Assembly (NCBI GenBank): GCA_050998615.1
Contig: JBPCQA010000020.1
Location: 1 to 33,866 of the forward strand
Length of the DNA: 33,866 nt
Direction: 5' to 3'
Source: JBPCQA01 sp050998615
GTDB taxonomy: Bacteria > Actinomycetota > Actinomycetes > Propionibacteriales > Nocardioidaceae
Positions 23,464 through 31,336 of this stretch are shown in pieces; the first letter of the stretch is position 1; every line of letters begins with the position of its first letter. The notes under the pieces are model-generated. The model saw only the letters and a list, made by a program, of their open reading frames with translations, had not been told where the DNA came from and did no database searches. The position numbers were made by a program, and so were the translations under genes.

Positions 23464-23537
23464 AGCCGAACTTTAGTACGCCGCGGCGGCAATCCCGGCG
23501 GGCCGCGCGAGGCAACAGCGCGAGCTCTTCGAACCGG

Positions 23538-24779
23538 TTAGCCGCTTGCGTCTGGGGGCGCGCCCGTCGGCCGCGCCCACGAGAGTGCGTACGCCCCGTC
23601 GTCGCTGGCTCGGCCCCCTTCACCGAGCTCGAGCGGTCGGAACGTGTCGACCATGACGGCAAGCTCGTCGAAGTAATGGACGCCTATCGATTTCTCGTAC
23701 GCACCCGGCTGCGGCCCATGCGCATGGCCTCCCGGGTGGACGCTGATCGAGCCCTTCTCGATGCCTGAGCCCTTGCGTGCTTCGTAGTCGCCGTCGACGT
23801 AGAACATGATTTCGTCGCTGTCGACGTTCGAATGGTAATAGGGCACCGGGATCGACAGCGGATGGTAGTCGACCTGGCGTGGCACGAAATTGCAGACAAC
23901 GAAGTTGTGGCCCTCGAAGACCTGATGCACGGGTGGCGGCTGGTGCACGCGTCCGGTGATCGGCTCGAAGTCGGCGACGTTGAAGACATACGGGTAGAGG
24001 CAACCGTCCCAGCCGACGACATCGAACGGATGGAACGGGTAGGTGTAGACGGTGCCGGCCACTCCGCTCGGCCCGTTGCCCCGATGCTTGATGTAGACGT
24101 CGTGCTCGGCGCCGGCGTCTTCACCCAGGTCCTCGGCCAACACCGGCCCGGCCGGGCCGCGCAGATCCCGTTCGCAGTATGGCGCGTGTTCGAGCAATTG
24201 CCCGAACTTGGACAGATAGCGCTTAGGGGGTGCCAGATGGGAGTTGGCTTCGATGCAATAGACCCGCAACGGATCTTCGTCCATGAGCGGGCACCAACGA
24301 TGCGTCGTACCTCGCGGGATTATGACGTAGTCACCCGAGCCGACTTCGAAGGACCCGAACATTGTCTCGACGCGGGCGCTTCCCCGCTCCACGAACAGGC
24401 ACTCATCGCCGATGCCGTTGCGATACAGCGGTGAAGCTGCGCCGGCCACCACATAGGAGATGCGCACGTCGGCGTTGCCCAACACCAGCCGTCGACCACG
24501 CACGACATCAATGTCGCCGACATCGTCGGGCTTGAACAACTCATGCAGCTTCAAATGACGCGGCTTGAGGGGGTGGTTGGCCGCGGTGCTGAGATCACCC
24601 ACCTGCCAGTCTCGAGCGTCGCTGATGCGCGACGGGATGTTGCGGTGGTAGAGCAACGAGGAGTCGGACGTGAAGCCCTCCTCACCCATCAGCTCTTCGT
24701 AAGCCAGCTCGCCATTGGCCAGCCGATGCTGGGTGTGCCGTTTCGGGGGAACGAATCCAACCGACATGTAATGCGCCAC
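23538..24779 (-). CDS. hmgA: Homogentisate 1,2-dioxygenase
   Basis: The 413-residue protein opens the aromatic ring of homogentisate to maleylacetoacetate, the central step of tyrosine and phenylalanine breakdown. Family blocks include VPPKRHTQHRL, EELMGEEGFTSDSSLLYH, YVIIPRGTTHRWCPL and FHPFDVVGWDGCLYPYVFNV. The probable iron ligands are His 316 and Glu 323 in YYHSNVDSDEIMFYVDG and His 354 in HPGGHAHGPQPG. I chose GTG 24779 because GGGAGG lies 5 nt upstream and the resulting MAHYMSVG aligns with the usual family start. ATG 24767 is the alternative. It is divergent from the unknown gene and fahA, with 75 nt between the start codons, so the two arms probably share regulation. Confidence 0.93.
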   Translation of the reverse strand: MAHYMSVGFVPPKRHTQHRLANGELAYEELMGEEGFTSDSSLLYHRNIPSRISDARDWQVGDLSTAANHPLKPRHLKLHELFKPDDVGDIDVVRGRRLVLGNADVRISYVVAGAASPLYRNGIGDECLFVERGSARVETMFGSFEVGSGDYVIIPRGTTHRWCPLMDEDPLRVYCIEANSHLAPPKRYLSKFGQLLEHAPYCERDLRGPAGPVLAEDLGEDAGAEHDVYIKHRGNGPSGVAGTVYTYPFHPFDVVGWDGCLYPYVFNVADFEPITGRVHQPPPVHQVFEGHNFVVCNFVPRQVDYHPLSIPVPYYHSNVDSDEIMFYVDGDYEARKGSGIEKGSISVHPGGHAHGPQPGAYEKSIGVHYFDELAVMVDTFRPLELGEGGRASDDGAYALSWARPTGAPPDASG

Positions 24780-24842
24780 CAACGCCTCCCTGGTCCGCTT
24801 TGGTTGCCGGTCACCATTGTCCACCCTCGGCCACGATGGCAG

Positions 24843-24848
24843 TACGGT
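24843..24848 (+). promoter_or_regulatory. Putative -10 box, fahA arm of homogentisate locus
   Basis: TACGGT is 6 nt before the GTG at 24855, again at leaderless spacing. TTGTCC at 24817-24822 is a possible but distant -35 (20-bp spacer). It lies in the 75-bp divergent region with hmgA. Confidence 0.35.
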
Positions 24849-24854
24849 GCACAC

Positions 24855-25691
24855 GTGTCAACGACCCCTGACCATGCCCTGTTCGCTCCTATGTTCGCTG
24901 GCCTGTTCGCAGGCCTGCTCGACGACGCCGCGATGTTCCCTCCTGGCAATGCGGGCGCTGAACAGGCATTGCGGGCCCATCTGCGTTATCGCTCGGCCTG
25001 GTTCGCGCCACTTGTCGGCCCGCTGCTTGTCGCCACCGACCGCTGGACCGAGTTGGTGGCGGCGCATGGGCTTGCCGGCTCGCCGCAGCTGGATGTTGTC
25101 GTGATCGGTTCGGCTCAGCGCCCGGAGCCGTTGCCCGAGCGGCTCGGGCTGGTTGGTTTCGAGCTCGCCGTACGCCGACCACCACTGCCCGACAGCGAAG
25201 TTCCCGTCGCCTGTGAGATCACCGCCACCGCGGCAGGTTGGGAGGTGCTCGACCAGATCGCTCGTCAGCACGCGCTCGGCAGGGCTGTGATCGCCAAGTA
25301 CCGCACCGGCGGCACCTCCGCCAACGCCTTCCCGGGCGAACAACAGGTGGCCACCGTGATTAGGTTCGCGGTCGACGCCGGAGCACCCCTGAAGTTCACG
25401 GCTGGTCTGCACCGCGCGGCACGTTTCACCGACCCCGTCACCGGCTTTGAGCACCACGGCTTCCTCAACCTGATGGCGGCCGTCTCCCGAGCCCAGCACG
25501 GCGCCGAGCTGGACGACGTCACGAGCGTGCTGGCTGAGCGGGACCCTCAGCGGGTGGCCACCGAGGTTGGCTCATGGTCGGTTGACCAGGTCGCCGCCGT
25601 GCGCCGTACGTTCGTCTCGTTCGGCTGCTGCGGCGTCCAGGAGCCCATCGCCGACCTCGTGGCGCTTGGCCTGCTGAGAAGGGAGGCATGA
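24855..25691 (+). CDS. Uncharacterised protein of the homogentisate locus
   Basis: The 278-residue protein has no domain I can name. It begins with LFAPMFAGLFAGLLDDAAMF, PPGNAGAEQALRAHLRYRSA, and its most conserved-looking part is ALGRAVIAKYRTGGTSANAF, VDAGAPLKFTAGLHRAARF and HHGFLNLMAAVS. It ends with VRRTFVSFGCCGVQEPIADL. No signal peptide or membrane helix is seen, so it should be cytoplasmic. GTG 24855 fits a leaderless start, and ATG 24891 is an alternative. Its stop overlaps the fahA start (ATGA), so the two are co-translated, and hmgA is divergent 75 nt away. Conserved Lys, Arg, His and a Cys pair could be catalytic. A role in homogentisate breakdown, possibly the missing isomerase step, is inference. 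Confidence 0.75.
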   Translation: MSTTPDHALFAPMFAGLFAGLLDDAAMFPPGNAGAEQALRAHLRYRSAWFAPLVGPLLVATDRWTELVAAHGLAGSPQLDVVVIGSAQRPEPLPERLGLVGFELAVRRPPLPDSEVPVACEITATAAGWEVLDQIARQHALGRAVIAKYRTGGTSANAFPGEQQVATVIRFAVDAGAPLKFTAGLHRAARFTDPVTGFEHHGFLNLMAAVSRAQHGAELDDVTSVLAERDPQRVATEVGSWSVDQVAAVRRTFVSFGCCGVQEPIADLVALGLLRREA

Positions 25692-26929
25692 TGACGTGGG
25701 TTGACCTGCCCGACAACTGCACGTTCGGTGTGGATGCGCTGCCCTACGGCGTGTTCAGCCGCGACGGCGAAGCACCGCGCGTAGGCGTTCGGATCGGTGA
25801 CTCGGTCATGGATCTCGCCGGTGTGGCAAGCGAGCAGCACCACCCTGACCTGGACGCTTTCGCGGCCGCGTCCCTCAACGAGCTGATGAGTCTGGGGCCA
25901 GCGAAGTGGCAAGAGGTACGCCACTGGGTTGCTTCGCTGCTGACCGACGAGACCAACCGAGACGTCGTCTCGGCGCACCTCGTCGACCTCGATACCGTCA
26001 CCATGCACTTGCCGGTCGACATCGCCGACTACGTCGATTTCTACGCCAGCGAGTCTCACGCTAGCAACGTGGGCCGGCTCTTCCGTCCCGGCAGCGACCC
26101 GCTCACGCCGAACTGGAAGCACCTACCGATCGGTTATCACGGCCGCTCTAGCTCTGTCGTGGTGACCGGCACCGACGTGGTGCGACCGCGTGGCCAGCGA
26201 CGTCCCGGAGACGACGGAGTGCCACCTTTCGGCCCGTCAACCACCCTCGACATCGAGTGTGAGATCGGCTTCGTGGTAGGACAGCCAAGCGTGTTGTCGC
26301 AACCGGTGCCGCTGCGCGCCGCCCGCGACTACATTTTCGGGGTCGTGATCCTCAATGACTGGAGCGCAAGAGACATCCAGGCTTGGGAATACGTCCCCCT
26401 CGGCCCCTTCCTCGGAAAGTCATTCGCCACGAGCATCTCCGCTTGGGTACTTCCGCTGTCAGCTCTCGCGGCCGCCGAGGTGCCACTGCCCGGTCAACAC
26501 CCCGCCGTGCTGCAGTATCTGCGCGGTGAGGACGCGGCCGACGCATTTGCCCTGGACCTTCACCTTCAAGTGGACATCAATGGCTCGATCGTGTCTCGGC
26601 CCGAGTATCGCTCGATGTACTGGTCGCCGGCACAGATGCTGGCGCATCTGACCGTGAACGGCGCCAACGTCCGCGTCGGTGATCTGTTCGCATCGGGGAC
26701 GGTCAGCGGCGACATTCCCGGCACGTACGGTTCTCTGCTCGAATTGACCTGGAACGGCGCCCGGCCGCTTGCGCTCGACGACGGGTCGCAGCGGCGGTTC
26801 CTGGAGGACGACGACACCGTAACGATCACGGGCTGGGCCGCCGGTAGCAACGGCGCCAGGATCGGACTCGGAGACGTCACCGGCACGGTGCGGGCTGCAT
26901 CAACTCAGGTGCAGCCGCCCGTGCACTGA
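25688..26929 (+). CDS. fahA: Fumarylacetoacetase
   Basis: The 413-residue enzyme hydrolyses fumarylacetoacetate to fumarate and acetoacetate, the last step after HmgA. Family blocks are DYVDFYASESHASNVGRLFR, GYHGRSSSVVVTGTDV, the metal-binding strand TLDIECEIGFVVGQ, and GVVILNDWSARDIQAWEYVP followed by LGPFLGKSFATSISAWVLPL. The C-terminal LLELTWNGARPL and TITGWA complete the FAH fold. GGGAGG precedes a double ATG at 25688 and 25691. The first overlaps the upstream stop as ATGA. No maleylacetoacetate isomerase gene of the glutathione type is seen next to it. Confidence 0.95.
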   Translation: MMTWVDLPDNCTFGVDALPYGVFSRDGEAPRVGVRIGDSVMDLAGVASEQHHPDLDAFAAASLNELMSLGPAKWQEVRHWVASLLTDETNRDVVSAHLVDLDTVTMHLPVDIADYVDFYASESHASNVGRLFRPGSDPLTPNWKHLPIGYHGRSSSVVVTGTDVVRPRGQRRPGDDGVPPFGPSTTLDIECEIGFVVGQPSVLSQPVPLRAARDYIFGVVILNDWSARDIQAWEYVPLGPFLGKSFATSISAWVLPLSALAAAEVPLPGQHPAVLQYLRGEDAADAFALDLHLQVDINGSIVSRPEYRSMYWSPAQMLAHLTVNGANVRVGDLFASGTVSGDIPGTYGSLLELTWNGARPLALDDGSQRRFLEDDDTVTITGWAAGSNGARIGLGDVTGTVRAASTQVQPPVH

Positions 26930-26948
26930 GGACTGACGGCTACGCGAT

Positions 26949-27224
26949 TCAGGCAGGAGGCACGGGGGGCACGTCGTCTGACTGGCTGGCTTCGGGAGAT
27001 TGCCCACCGCTTCCAGAGTCATCGCTAGCGCCGCCGGTCAGCGGGTCACCGATGCCCAGACCTGCTTTGGCATTGTCGACGCCGCTGTCGACCTGGTCGG
27101 AGTGGGAGCCGCCGATCTTCTCGTCGACAAGGTCACCTGCCTTGTCCAATCCTTCAGACGCCTGGTCGGGGTGATCCTTGGCGAGGTCGGTGGCCTTGTC
27201 TTTGAAGCTGTCGAAAGTGCTCAT
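26949..27224 (-). CDS. MT0933-like antitoxin-family small protein
   Basis: A 91-residue hydrophilic protein beginning MSTFDSFKDKATDLAKDHPD and QASEGLDKAGDLVDEKIGG. This N-terminal pattern of short helices with FKDKA..LA..HPDQ and AGD.VDEKTGG matches the MT0933-like (Rv0909) family, annotated as antitoxins on the basis of one mycobacterial locus. The rest is a Gly/Ser/Pro-rich disordered tail. No toxin gene is adjacent: the neighbours are fahA (convergent) and a membrane-anchored unknown. In many actinobacteria these proteins stand alone, so an antitoxin role should not be assumed. Confidence 0.75.
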   Translation of the reverse strand: MSTFDSFKDKATDLAKDHPDQASEGLDKAGDLVDEKIGGSHSDQVDSGVDNAKAGLGIGDPLTGGASDDSGSGGQSPEASQSDDVPPVPPA

Positions 27225-27322
27225 GGTCCCTTCCTACCCCGCATAGATCGAAATGGGAACGAGATGCAGGAGGCTGGCACGTGCGTTCGTGGGTTCGACC
27301 CGCGGCCATTGTCGCGATGCCT

Positions 27323-27328
27323 TAGCCT
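27323..27328 (+). promoter_or_regulatory. Putative -10 box of the gene at 27336
   Basis: TAGCCT is 7 nt upstream of ATG 27336, giving a predicted leaderless mRNA. Confidence 0.4.
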
Positions 27329-27335
27329 CGTGCCT

Positions 27336-27908
27336 ATGACAGCAGCAGAGGTGGCAGCGATTTTCTCGGGCGTGAGCGCCTTGGCCGCTATCTTGACGGG
27401 CCTGGTCGCGCTGTGGGCGCTGCAGGGGACCCGTTACGACAGTCGCGAGCGCACTCGACCTGTGATCGTCGCGGAGCTTAGCGACGGTCCGCTGGCCGAC
27501 GGCACGCAGATGCTGTTGATCCGCAACTTCGGGCAGTCCGTCGCCACTGACGTGGACGTGGCTTTCGATCCCCCGTTGACAGCGGCGGGTGACACGAATC
27601 CACCGACGAATGCGTCGATCATCACCGCGCGCTACCGACGCCCTATTCCCATATTTGCTCCGGGGATGATGCTCAGCAACGTCTATCGCGCCGTCACCGG
27701 ACCGGAAGCGGCCGAGCCGGCTCCCGACCGCGTCAGGGTGCATGTCGCCTACCTCGGCCCGGGCAAGCGCCGCTACGAAGACACGTTCGACCTCGACGTT
27801 TCCTTGCTGCGTCAAGTCGCCGTTCCCGCCGGGTCAGACGAGGACAACCGCCGCCAACGACAAATCAAGGCGCTCGAAGCGGTGGCCGGAGCGCTGTGGA
27901 AGCGCTGA
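27336..27908 (+). CDS. Membrane-anchored hypothetical protein
   Basis: The 190-residue product from ATG 27336 starts with one membrane helix (VAAIFSGVSALAAILTGLVALWAL, about residues 5-28), followed by a basic-acidic stretch TRYDSRERTRPVIVAELSDG. The remainder is predicted beta-rich: QMLLIRNFGQSVATDVDVAF, IPIFAPGMMLSNVYRAV, RVRVHVAYLGPGKRRYEDTF. RNFGQSVATDVDVAFDPP resembles the immunoglobulin-like strands of other actinobacterial membrane-anchored unknowns. The C-terminus is a charged helix (DEDNRRQRQIKALEAVAGAL). An upstream extension of the frame overlaps the opposite gene and is rejected. I do not recognise a function. The leaderless promoter supports this start. Confidence 0.7.
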   Translation: MTAAEVAAIFSGVSALAAILTGLVALWALQGTRYDSRERTRPVIVAELSDGPLADGTQMLLIRNFGQSVATDVDVAFDPPLTAAGDTNPPTNASIITARYRRPIPIFAPGMMLSNVYRAVTGPEAAEPAPDRVRVHVAYLGPGKRRYEDTFDLDVSLLRQVAVPAGSDEDNRRQRQIKALEAVAGALWKR

Positions 27909-27943
27909 TTTCTTCCAGACTGCAAACGGCCGGAGACACACCA

Positions 27944-29329
27944 CTAGGTGGGGTCGTCGTCGACTTCGGGCAGCAACCGCGCCAGCTGCCGTTGCTCGCT
28001 GCGTGGGATCGTGGTGGTCGTCATCGCAGGCCCGCTGACAGGTTGTTGGGTGAAGTCGAATGCGTCTGCGTAGTCGTAGGCGTTGTCCACGTTGCTGGTG
28101 AGCGGCGCGAGCCCGAACGCATGCTGAACAAAGGCCAGCATCGAATACGGCTGGACGGCGACCGTCGAATCGGTATAGCCCGGCTTGGCCCAGGGGCTGA
28201 CGATGACCATCGGGTTTCGCATGCCCAGCCCCGACGGTGGCGTGACGTGGTCGTAGAAGCAGCCACAGTCGTCGTACGTGATGAAGATCGCGGTGCTGTC
28301 CCACTCCGGGCCGTTTTCAGCGGCGGACACCATCTGACCGATATAATTGTCCCCGCTGACCATGCTGGTCCCGTTGTGCTGGGAGACTCCGCCGGCGGGG
28401 ATGAGCATCGACAGGTTCGGCAGCGTCCCGCCTTGCGCCGCGGTCAGAAAGTCGTTGCTGGACGAGTCGTAGTTCAGGTTGAAACGATTTCTAAGACACC
28501 ACGCGAAGTAGGTGCAAACCGCGAACGTGCCGTTTGACGGAGACACGGTCGACGTTCCCTGGTAGATGTGCCAGCTCAGCCCCTTGTTCTCCATGTGTTG
28601 CATGATCGTCGGCGCGTTGGGGACCGGGCTTGACCGGTACGGACCCCGACCTCGGGCATCTGGGATGCAGGAGGGGACGTATGTCTGGCTACCGGGCGGC
28701 CCCCACAACGCGTCCCGGTGGCTGGGGCAGCCCCAACCCGGCCCGGGCTTGACGCCGGTCGTGGACTTTACCGGGTTGTTTCCGGCGAACCCGTTGATTG
28801 TTCCGGCCGCCAAGGTGACGTGAGCCCCGAACGATGCGGTCGGGTTCGAGGCGAACGTGGCGTCCGACACCGTGAACGTGTTGGTGAGGCTGGCCAGGTT
28901 AGGGATGTTCGCGGGGTCGATGTGGGTGATGCAGTTGTACGGCGGGCTCTGGCAGCCGACGATCCCGTCCCAGTTGTCCGACATCCCCAGCGCCTGCGAG
29001 TGCGGATCGTGAACGATGTTCGGGATCACGTCTGGTTCTACGACATTGTCGGCGGCGATGCCGTCGGCGAAGGTGACCGGCCCGGTGTAGCCATTACATG
29101 GCGTGGCCCGGGTTTGGCAGAGCTGACCTAGCACGTCGTCGAAGCTGTGGTTTTCCTGGTAGATGATCACCACGTGCTTGATCGGCGAGTCGGCGGTGAT
29201 CGGCGAGTCGGCGGCAATCGTTGCCGAGTGTCCGGCCGTTGCCCGTGCCGGGGCTGATGCGACGGCCGAGCCCAAGGCGAGCAGGGCCAATGAGAGCACA
29301 CCCAGTGCAGCGGTGATCTTGCGCGGCAT
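27944..29329 (-). CDS. Secreted phosphoesterase (phospholipase C/acid phosphatase family)
   Basis: The 461-residue protein has a Sec signal peptide (MPRKITAALGVLSLALLALG, then ASAPARATA). The mature part is a phosphoesterase-family (PF04185-like) domain: KHVVIIYQENHSFDDVLGQL with the metal/nucleophile region, the His-rich middle (FGAHVTLAAGTINGFAGN), SMLIPAGGVSQHNGTSMVSG, and FITYDDCGCFYDHVTPP, followed by MVIVSPWAKPG. YQENHSFD and the TYDD..G..YDHV motif are diagnostic of phospholipase C and acid phosphatase homologues. Eight or more Cys suggest disulphides in the exported enzyme. ATG 29329 has GGGG about 9 nt upstream and puts the signal peptide at the N-terminus. The longer frame is rejected. 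The substrate is undetermined. Confidence 0.88.
   Translation of the reverse strand: MPRKITAALGVLSLALLALGSAVASAPARATAGHSATIAADSPITADSPIKHVVIIYQENHSFDDVLGQLCQTRATPCNGYTGPVTFADGIAADNVVEPDVIPNIVHDPHSQALGMSDNWDGIVGCQSPPYNCITHIDPANIPNLASLTNTFTVSDATFASNPTASFGAHVTLAAGTINGFAGNNPVKSTTGVKPGPGWGCPSHRDALWGPPGSQTYVPSCIPDARGRGPYRSSPVPNAPTIMQHMENKGLSWHIYQGTSTVSPSNGTFAVCTYFAWCLRNRFNLNYDSSSNDFLTAAQGGTLPNLSMLIPAGGVSQHNGTSMVSGDNYIGQMVSAAENGPEWDSTAIFITYDDCGCFYDHVTPPSGLGMRNPMVIVSPWAKPGYTDSTVAVQPYSMLAFVQHAFGLAPLTSNVDNAYDYADAFDFTQQPVSGPAMTTTTIPRSEQRQLARLLPEVDDDPT
29181..29216. repeat. 18-bp tandem duplication
   Basis: GATCGGCGAGTCGGCGGT at 29181-29198 is repeated at 29199-29216 with one mismatch in the last base. 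It falls between the signal peptide and the catalytic domain of the phosphoesterase, encoding the duplicated ADSPIT/ADSPIK. It is an in-frame linker expansion by replication slippage. Confidence 0.8.
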
Positions 29330-29514
29330 ACCGAGACCCCAGACTCGCGAGCGGGACGTGATGGGATGACCGTACTCTAACTTGTCGAATCGCGTGCGCA
29401 TATCTCGGTGCTTAGTGCCAGCGCCAAACCAGGAATCAGTGGCCTGACCCGCCACGCGGGGAGCCAAGCTGGTTACTGTCACACAAGACAGGTGCGGACA
29501 AGACGGAGGACACA

Positions 29515-29958
29515 ATGCCATTTGGACGATCGGCCGAGGAGAAGGCCGCAGACCACGCCAGGAAGCTCGAAGAGGAGGCCGCCCAGCAACGCGAGCAGCA
29601 AGCGCGCGCGCAGGCCGCGGCGACCGAGCGGCAGCGGCAGGCTTTCCTGATGAATCCGGTCGGTCAGGCCACCACGGCGAAGGAACAGAAGCAGGGCTTT
29701 TTCGAGACTCAGTTGGAAGTGGGACTTTCGCAGCGGGATGTGCAATTCGGCGGTCCCGACTACGACCGGGACAGCCGCACGACATCGCACGCTGGCACCT
29801 TGAGCGCGATCGAAGCCGTCGGATGGCGACTCGAGCACGCGAGCTACGTCTTTATGGTCACCGGTGAAACCAGTCGCGAGCATGTCTTTATGTCCGGCGA
29901 CTCCACCGCCGTGAGCGGCAAGACCGTGGGAATCTACCTGTTCCGCAACACGGACTAG
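29515..29958 (+). CDS. Hypothetical protein with N-terminal coiled coil
   Basis: The 147-residue product starts at ATG 29515, with GGAGG 5 nt upstream. Residues about 7-45 are a highly charged helix (AEEKAADHARKLEEEAAQQR, EQQARAQAAATERQRQA) likely to form a coiled coil. The C-terminal half (GTLSAIEAVGWRLEHASYVF, ETSREHVFMSGDSTAVSG, KTVGIYLFRNTD) is a compact alpha/beta unit resembling small actinobacterial unknowns in which LSxIExxGWxLEHxxYV is conserved. No membrane segment or enzymatic motif is seen. It is divergent from the phosphoesterase and transcribed on its own. Confidence 0.75.
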   Translation: MPFGRSAEEKAADHARKLEEEAAQQREQQARAQAAATERQRQAFLMNPVGQATTAKEQKQGFFETQLEVGLSQRDVQFGGPDYDRDSRTTSHAGTLSAIEAVGWRLEHASYVFMVTGETSREHVFMSGDSTAVSGKTVGIYLFRNTD

Positions 29959-30115
29959 CAGCCGACCGACCTCTGAGCCGACCGGAAGCTCGACCGCTCT
30001 CCTACGATGTAGACGCCACCGACCAGCCGAGAGCGTGGACGGCGCCTGAGCCAGAACGAGCTCAACGTCAGGTTTCTGACGCGCAGACTGCGATCAGACT
30101 CACCCGTGCCCTGCC

Positions 30116-30121
30116 TACTAT
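30116..30121 (+). promoter_or_regulatory. Putative -10 box before the LysR relic
   Basis: TACTAT is 6 nt before GTG 30128, again the leaderless arrangement. The promoter seems to have outlived its gene. Confidence 0.4.
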
Positions 30122-30127
30122 GCGGGC

Positions 30128-30430
30128 GTGACACCCACCCAGCTCCGGGCTTTCGCCAGCGTGGTGCGGTTGGGCTCGGCGAAGGCGGCCGCGAACGAGC
30201 TCCAGGTCAGCGAGGCGGCGATCTCCATGCATGTCGCCCAACTTCGCAAGGAGCTGGACGACAAGCTCTTCACACGCACAGCGGTCGGCATTCACGCCTG
30301 GCGGTCTGCGTCTCGCGAGCCGGGCGGTCGAAATCCTTGGACTGCAGGACCGCACGATCCGCGAGGTCAGCCAGGCCGGTCGCGGTCGTCGGCTTCTGCG
30401 CGGAGCGGGAGTCGCCGGGCTCGCGGCCCC
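30128..30430 (+). pseudogene. LysR-family regulator relic
   Basis: From GTG 30128 the first 55 codons are a perfect LysR DNA-binding domain: TPTQLRAFASVVRLGSAKAA, ANELQVSEAAISMHVAQLRK, ELDDKLFTRT. The conserved continuation of the linker helix is found in another frame after about 30288: FTPGGLRLASRAVEILGLQD, then RTIREVSQAGRGRRLL. A small deletion at TCGGCATTC therefore breaks the frame. Homology fades near 30420, and the whole effector-binding domain (about 200 residues) is absent. The surviving open frame to 30556 is an Arg/Ser/Pro-rich nonsense tail. The subgroup recalls LysR regulators with a very conserved FTPGGxRLASRA linker, but the target is unknown. Confidence 0.75.
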
Positions 30431-30598
30431 TCGCATCCCGGCTGGCTGCGTTCTCGTCGGTCAGCGCACCCCCCGGTGCGCCTCCCTCCTCGGCCTTGCC
30501 ATCCGGGCGCGAATGACCCGCTCCCCCTCCGGCGCCCCTACCCGCGCGGGCTCTAAGGAAGAACTCGACAGATCGCCTCCAACACAGCAGGATCGTTC

Positions 30599-31027
30599 AT
30601 GTCTCGTCCACAACGTCCGAAACAGAGCGCCATGGGCAACGATGATTTGGGTTCGCCCGAGCACGGACGCAGTGGGCTCACCATCGACGAGGCGGTGGAA
30701 ACAGCCGAAGAGGACAGTCAGGTAGCAGGAATGCACACCCCGTCCGGGCAGGCTGCGTCGGGCGAGTCCCGTGTTGAACAGATGCCTGAGGTTCACGGCG
30801 CCGACGAGCCGCGGGTGGATGGTGACCCAGGCGAGTCTGGTGAATCTGCTCCCCCAGGACCGGGCCCAAGCGACATCGGCTCCGGCGGCGCCCAGCGGAT
30901 CGAAGGAGCGCGGATCTCCGATCGAGAAGCCGCCGGTGAAGCGACACCCGACGGGCCGCCCTTCCATGACCCCGATGACGACAACCCACCTTCGGGCGCC
31001 GGTGCTGGCTCGCCCGAACAGCACTGA
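30599..31027 (+). CDS. Acidic, intrinsically disordered hypothetical protein
   Basis: The 142-residue frame from ATG 30599 (AGGA 7 nt upstream) is rich in Gly, Asp, Glu, Ser and Pro and very poor in hydrophobic residues. A short conserved-looking part is GSPEHGRSGLTIDEAVETAE, followed by GES, DPGESGESAPP, HDPDDDNPP and similar low-complexity tracts. The protein would be unfolded on its own. The opposite strand also has a long open frame here, but its product is Arg-rich and has no start context, so the plus-strand reading is preferred. ATG 30632 is an alternative start. I do not recognise a function. Confidence 0.5.
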   Translation: MSRPQRPKQSAMGNDDLGSPEHGRSGLTIDEAVETAEEDSQVAGMHTPSGQAASGESRVEQMPEVHGADEPRVDGDPGESGESAPPGPGPSDIGSGGAQRIEGARISDREAAGEATPDGPPFHDPDDDNPPSGAGAGSPEQH

Positions 31028-31059
31028 TCGGCCTTACGCGTCTGTGCGACAACCGCGTT

Positions 31060-31336
31060 CCGCCGCTCTGGCTTGACGCCCAAGCTGTCGGCAAGCGGAT
31101 ATATCTGTCCGCTTTCGGCGCGAACCACCTCGACGAGGGCTGCGTCGGAAGTTGCCAGCCGAGAATCCAGCTCCAGTGCAGCTGCCGCCGTCACGCAGTC
31201 GGCAAGACTGACTGCGCAACGCTGTCGGCGGTAGTGCCCGGCCCCGAGCCGACCCGCCACCAAGCCCAGGCTCGCCTGCTCGCTCGCGTTCCTCCACCAA
31301 TTCACCGACGCGAGCCTTGAGTACTCCATCGGGTTC
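31060..31336 (-). pseudogene. VapC-type PIN toxin relic C
   Basis: Two frames give consecutive pieces of a PIN domain. The 5' piece (about 31336 to 31272) reads EPDGVLKARVGELVEERER, and the 3' piece (31269 to 31060) reads LGLVAGRLGAGHYRRQR, CAVSLADCVTAAAALELD and LATSDAALVEVVRAESG, ending with YPLADSLGVKP. AVSLADCxxxAxAL.....LATSDxAL is the C-terminal half of the PIN active site, with two conserved Asp. The N-terminal half is missing, the two pieces are out of frame by one base, and the natural stop after GVKPERR is lost. It is a dead fragment, the third PIN relic in the window. Confidence 0.6.

Noticed and set aside
26893..26916. Perfect 7-bp stem GGCTGCA/TGCAGCC at the 3' end of fahA, considered as terminator
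   Set aside because: It lies inside the coding sequence, has a 10-nt loop and no U-tract after it.
26949..27224. A toxin-antitoxin pair around the MT0933-like protein
   Set aside because: No toxin-like gene lies on either side; the neighbours are fahA and a membrane-anchored unknown on the opposite strand.
27000..27335. 5' extension of the gene at 27336 to an upstream start
   Set aside because: The extension is antisense to the MT0933-like gene, is compositionally odd, and ATG 27336 has a leaderless-spaced TAGCCT and begins right at a membrane helix.
30461..31024. Long minus-strand frame opposite the acidic protein, 187 codons
   Set aside because: Product is Arg/Gly/Trp-rich without domains, no ribosome site; it looks like the complement of the plus-strand gene.
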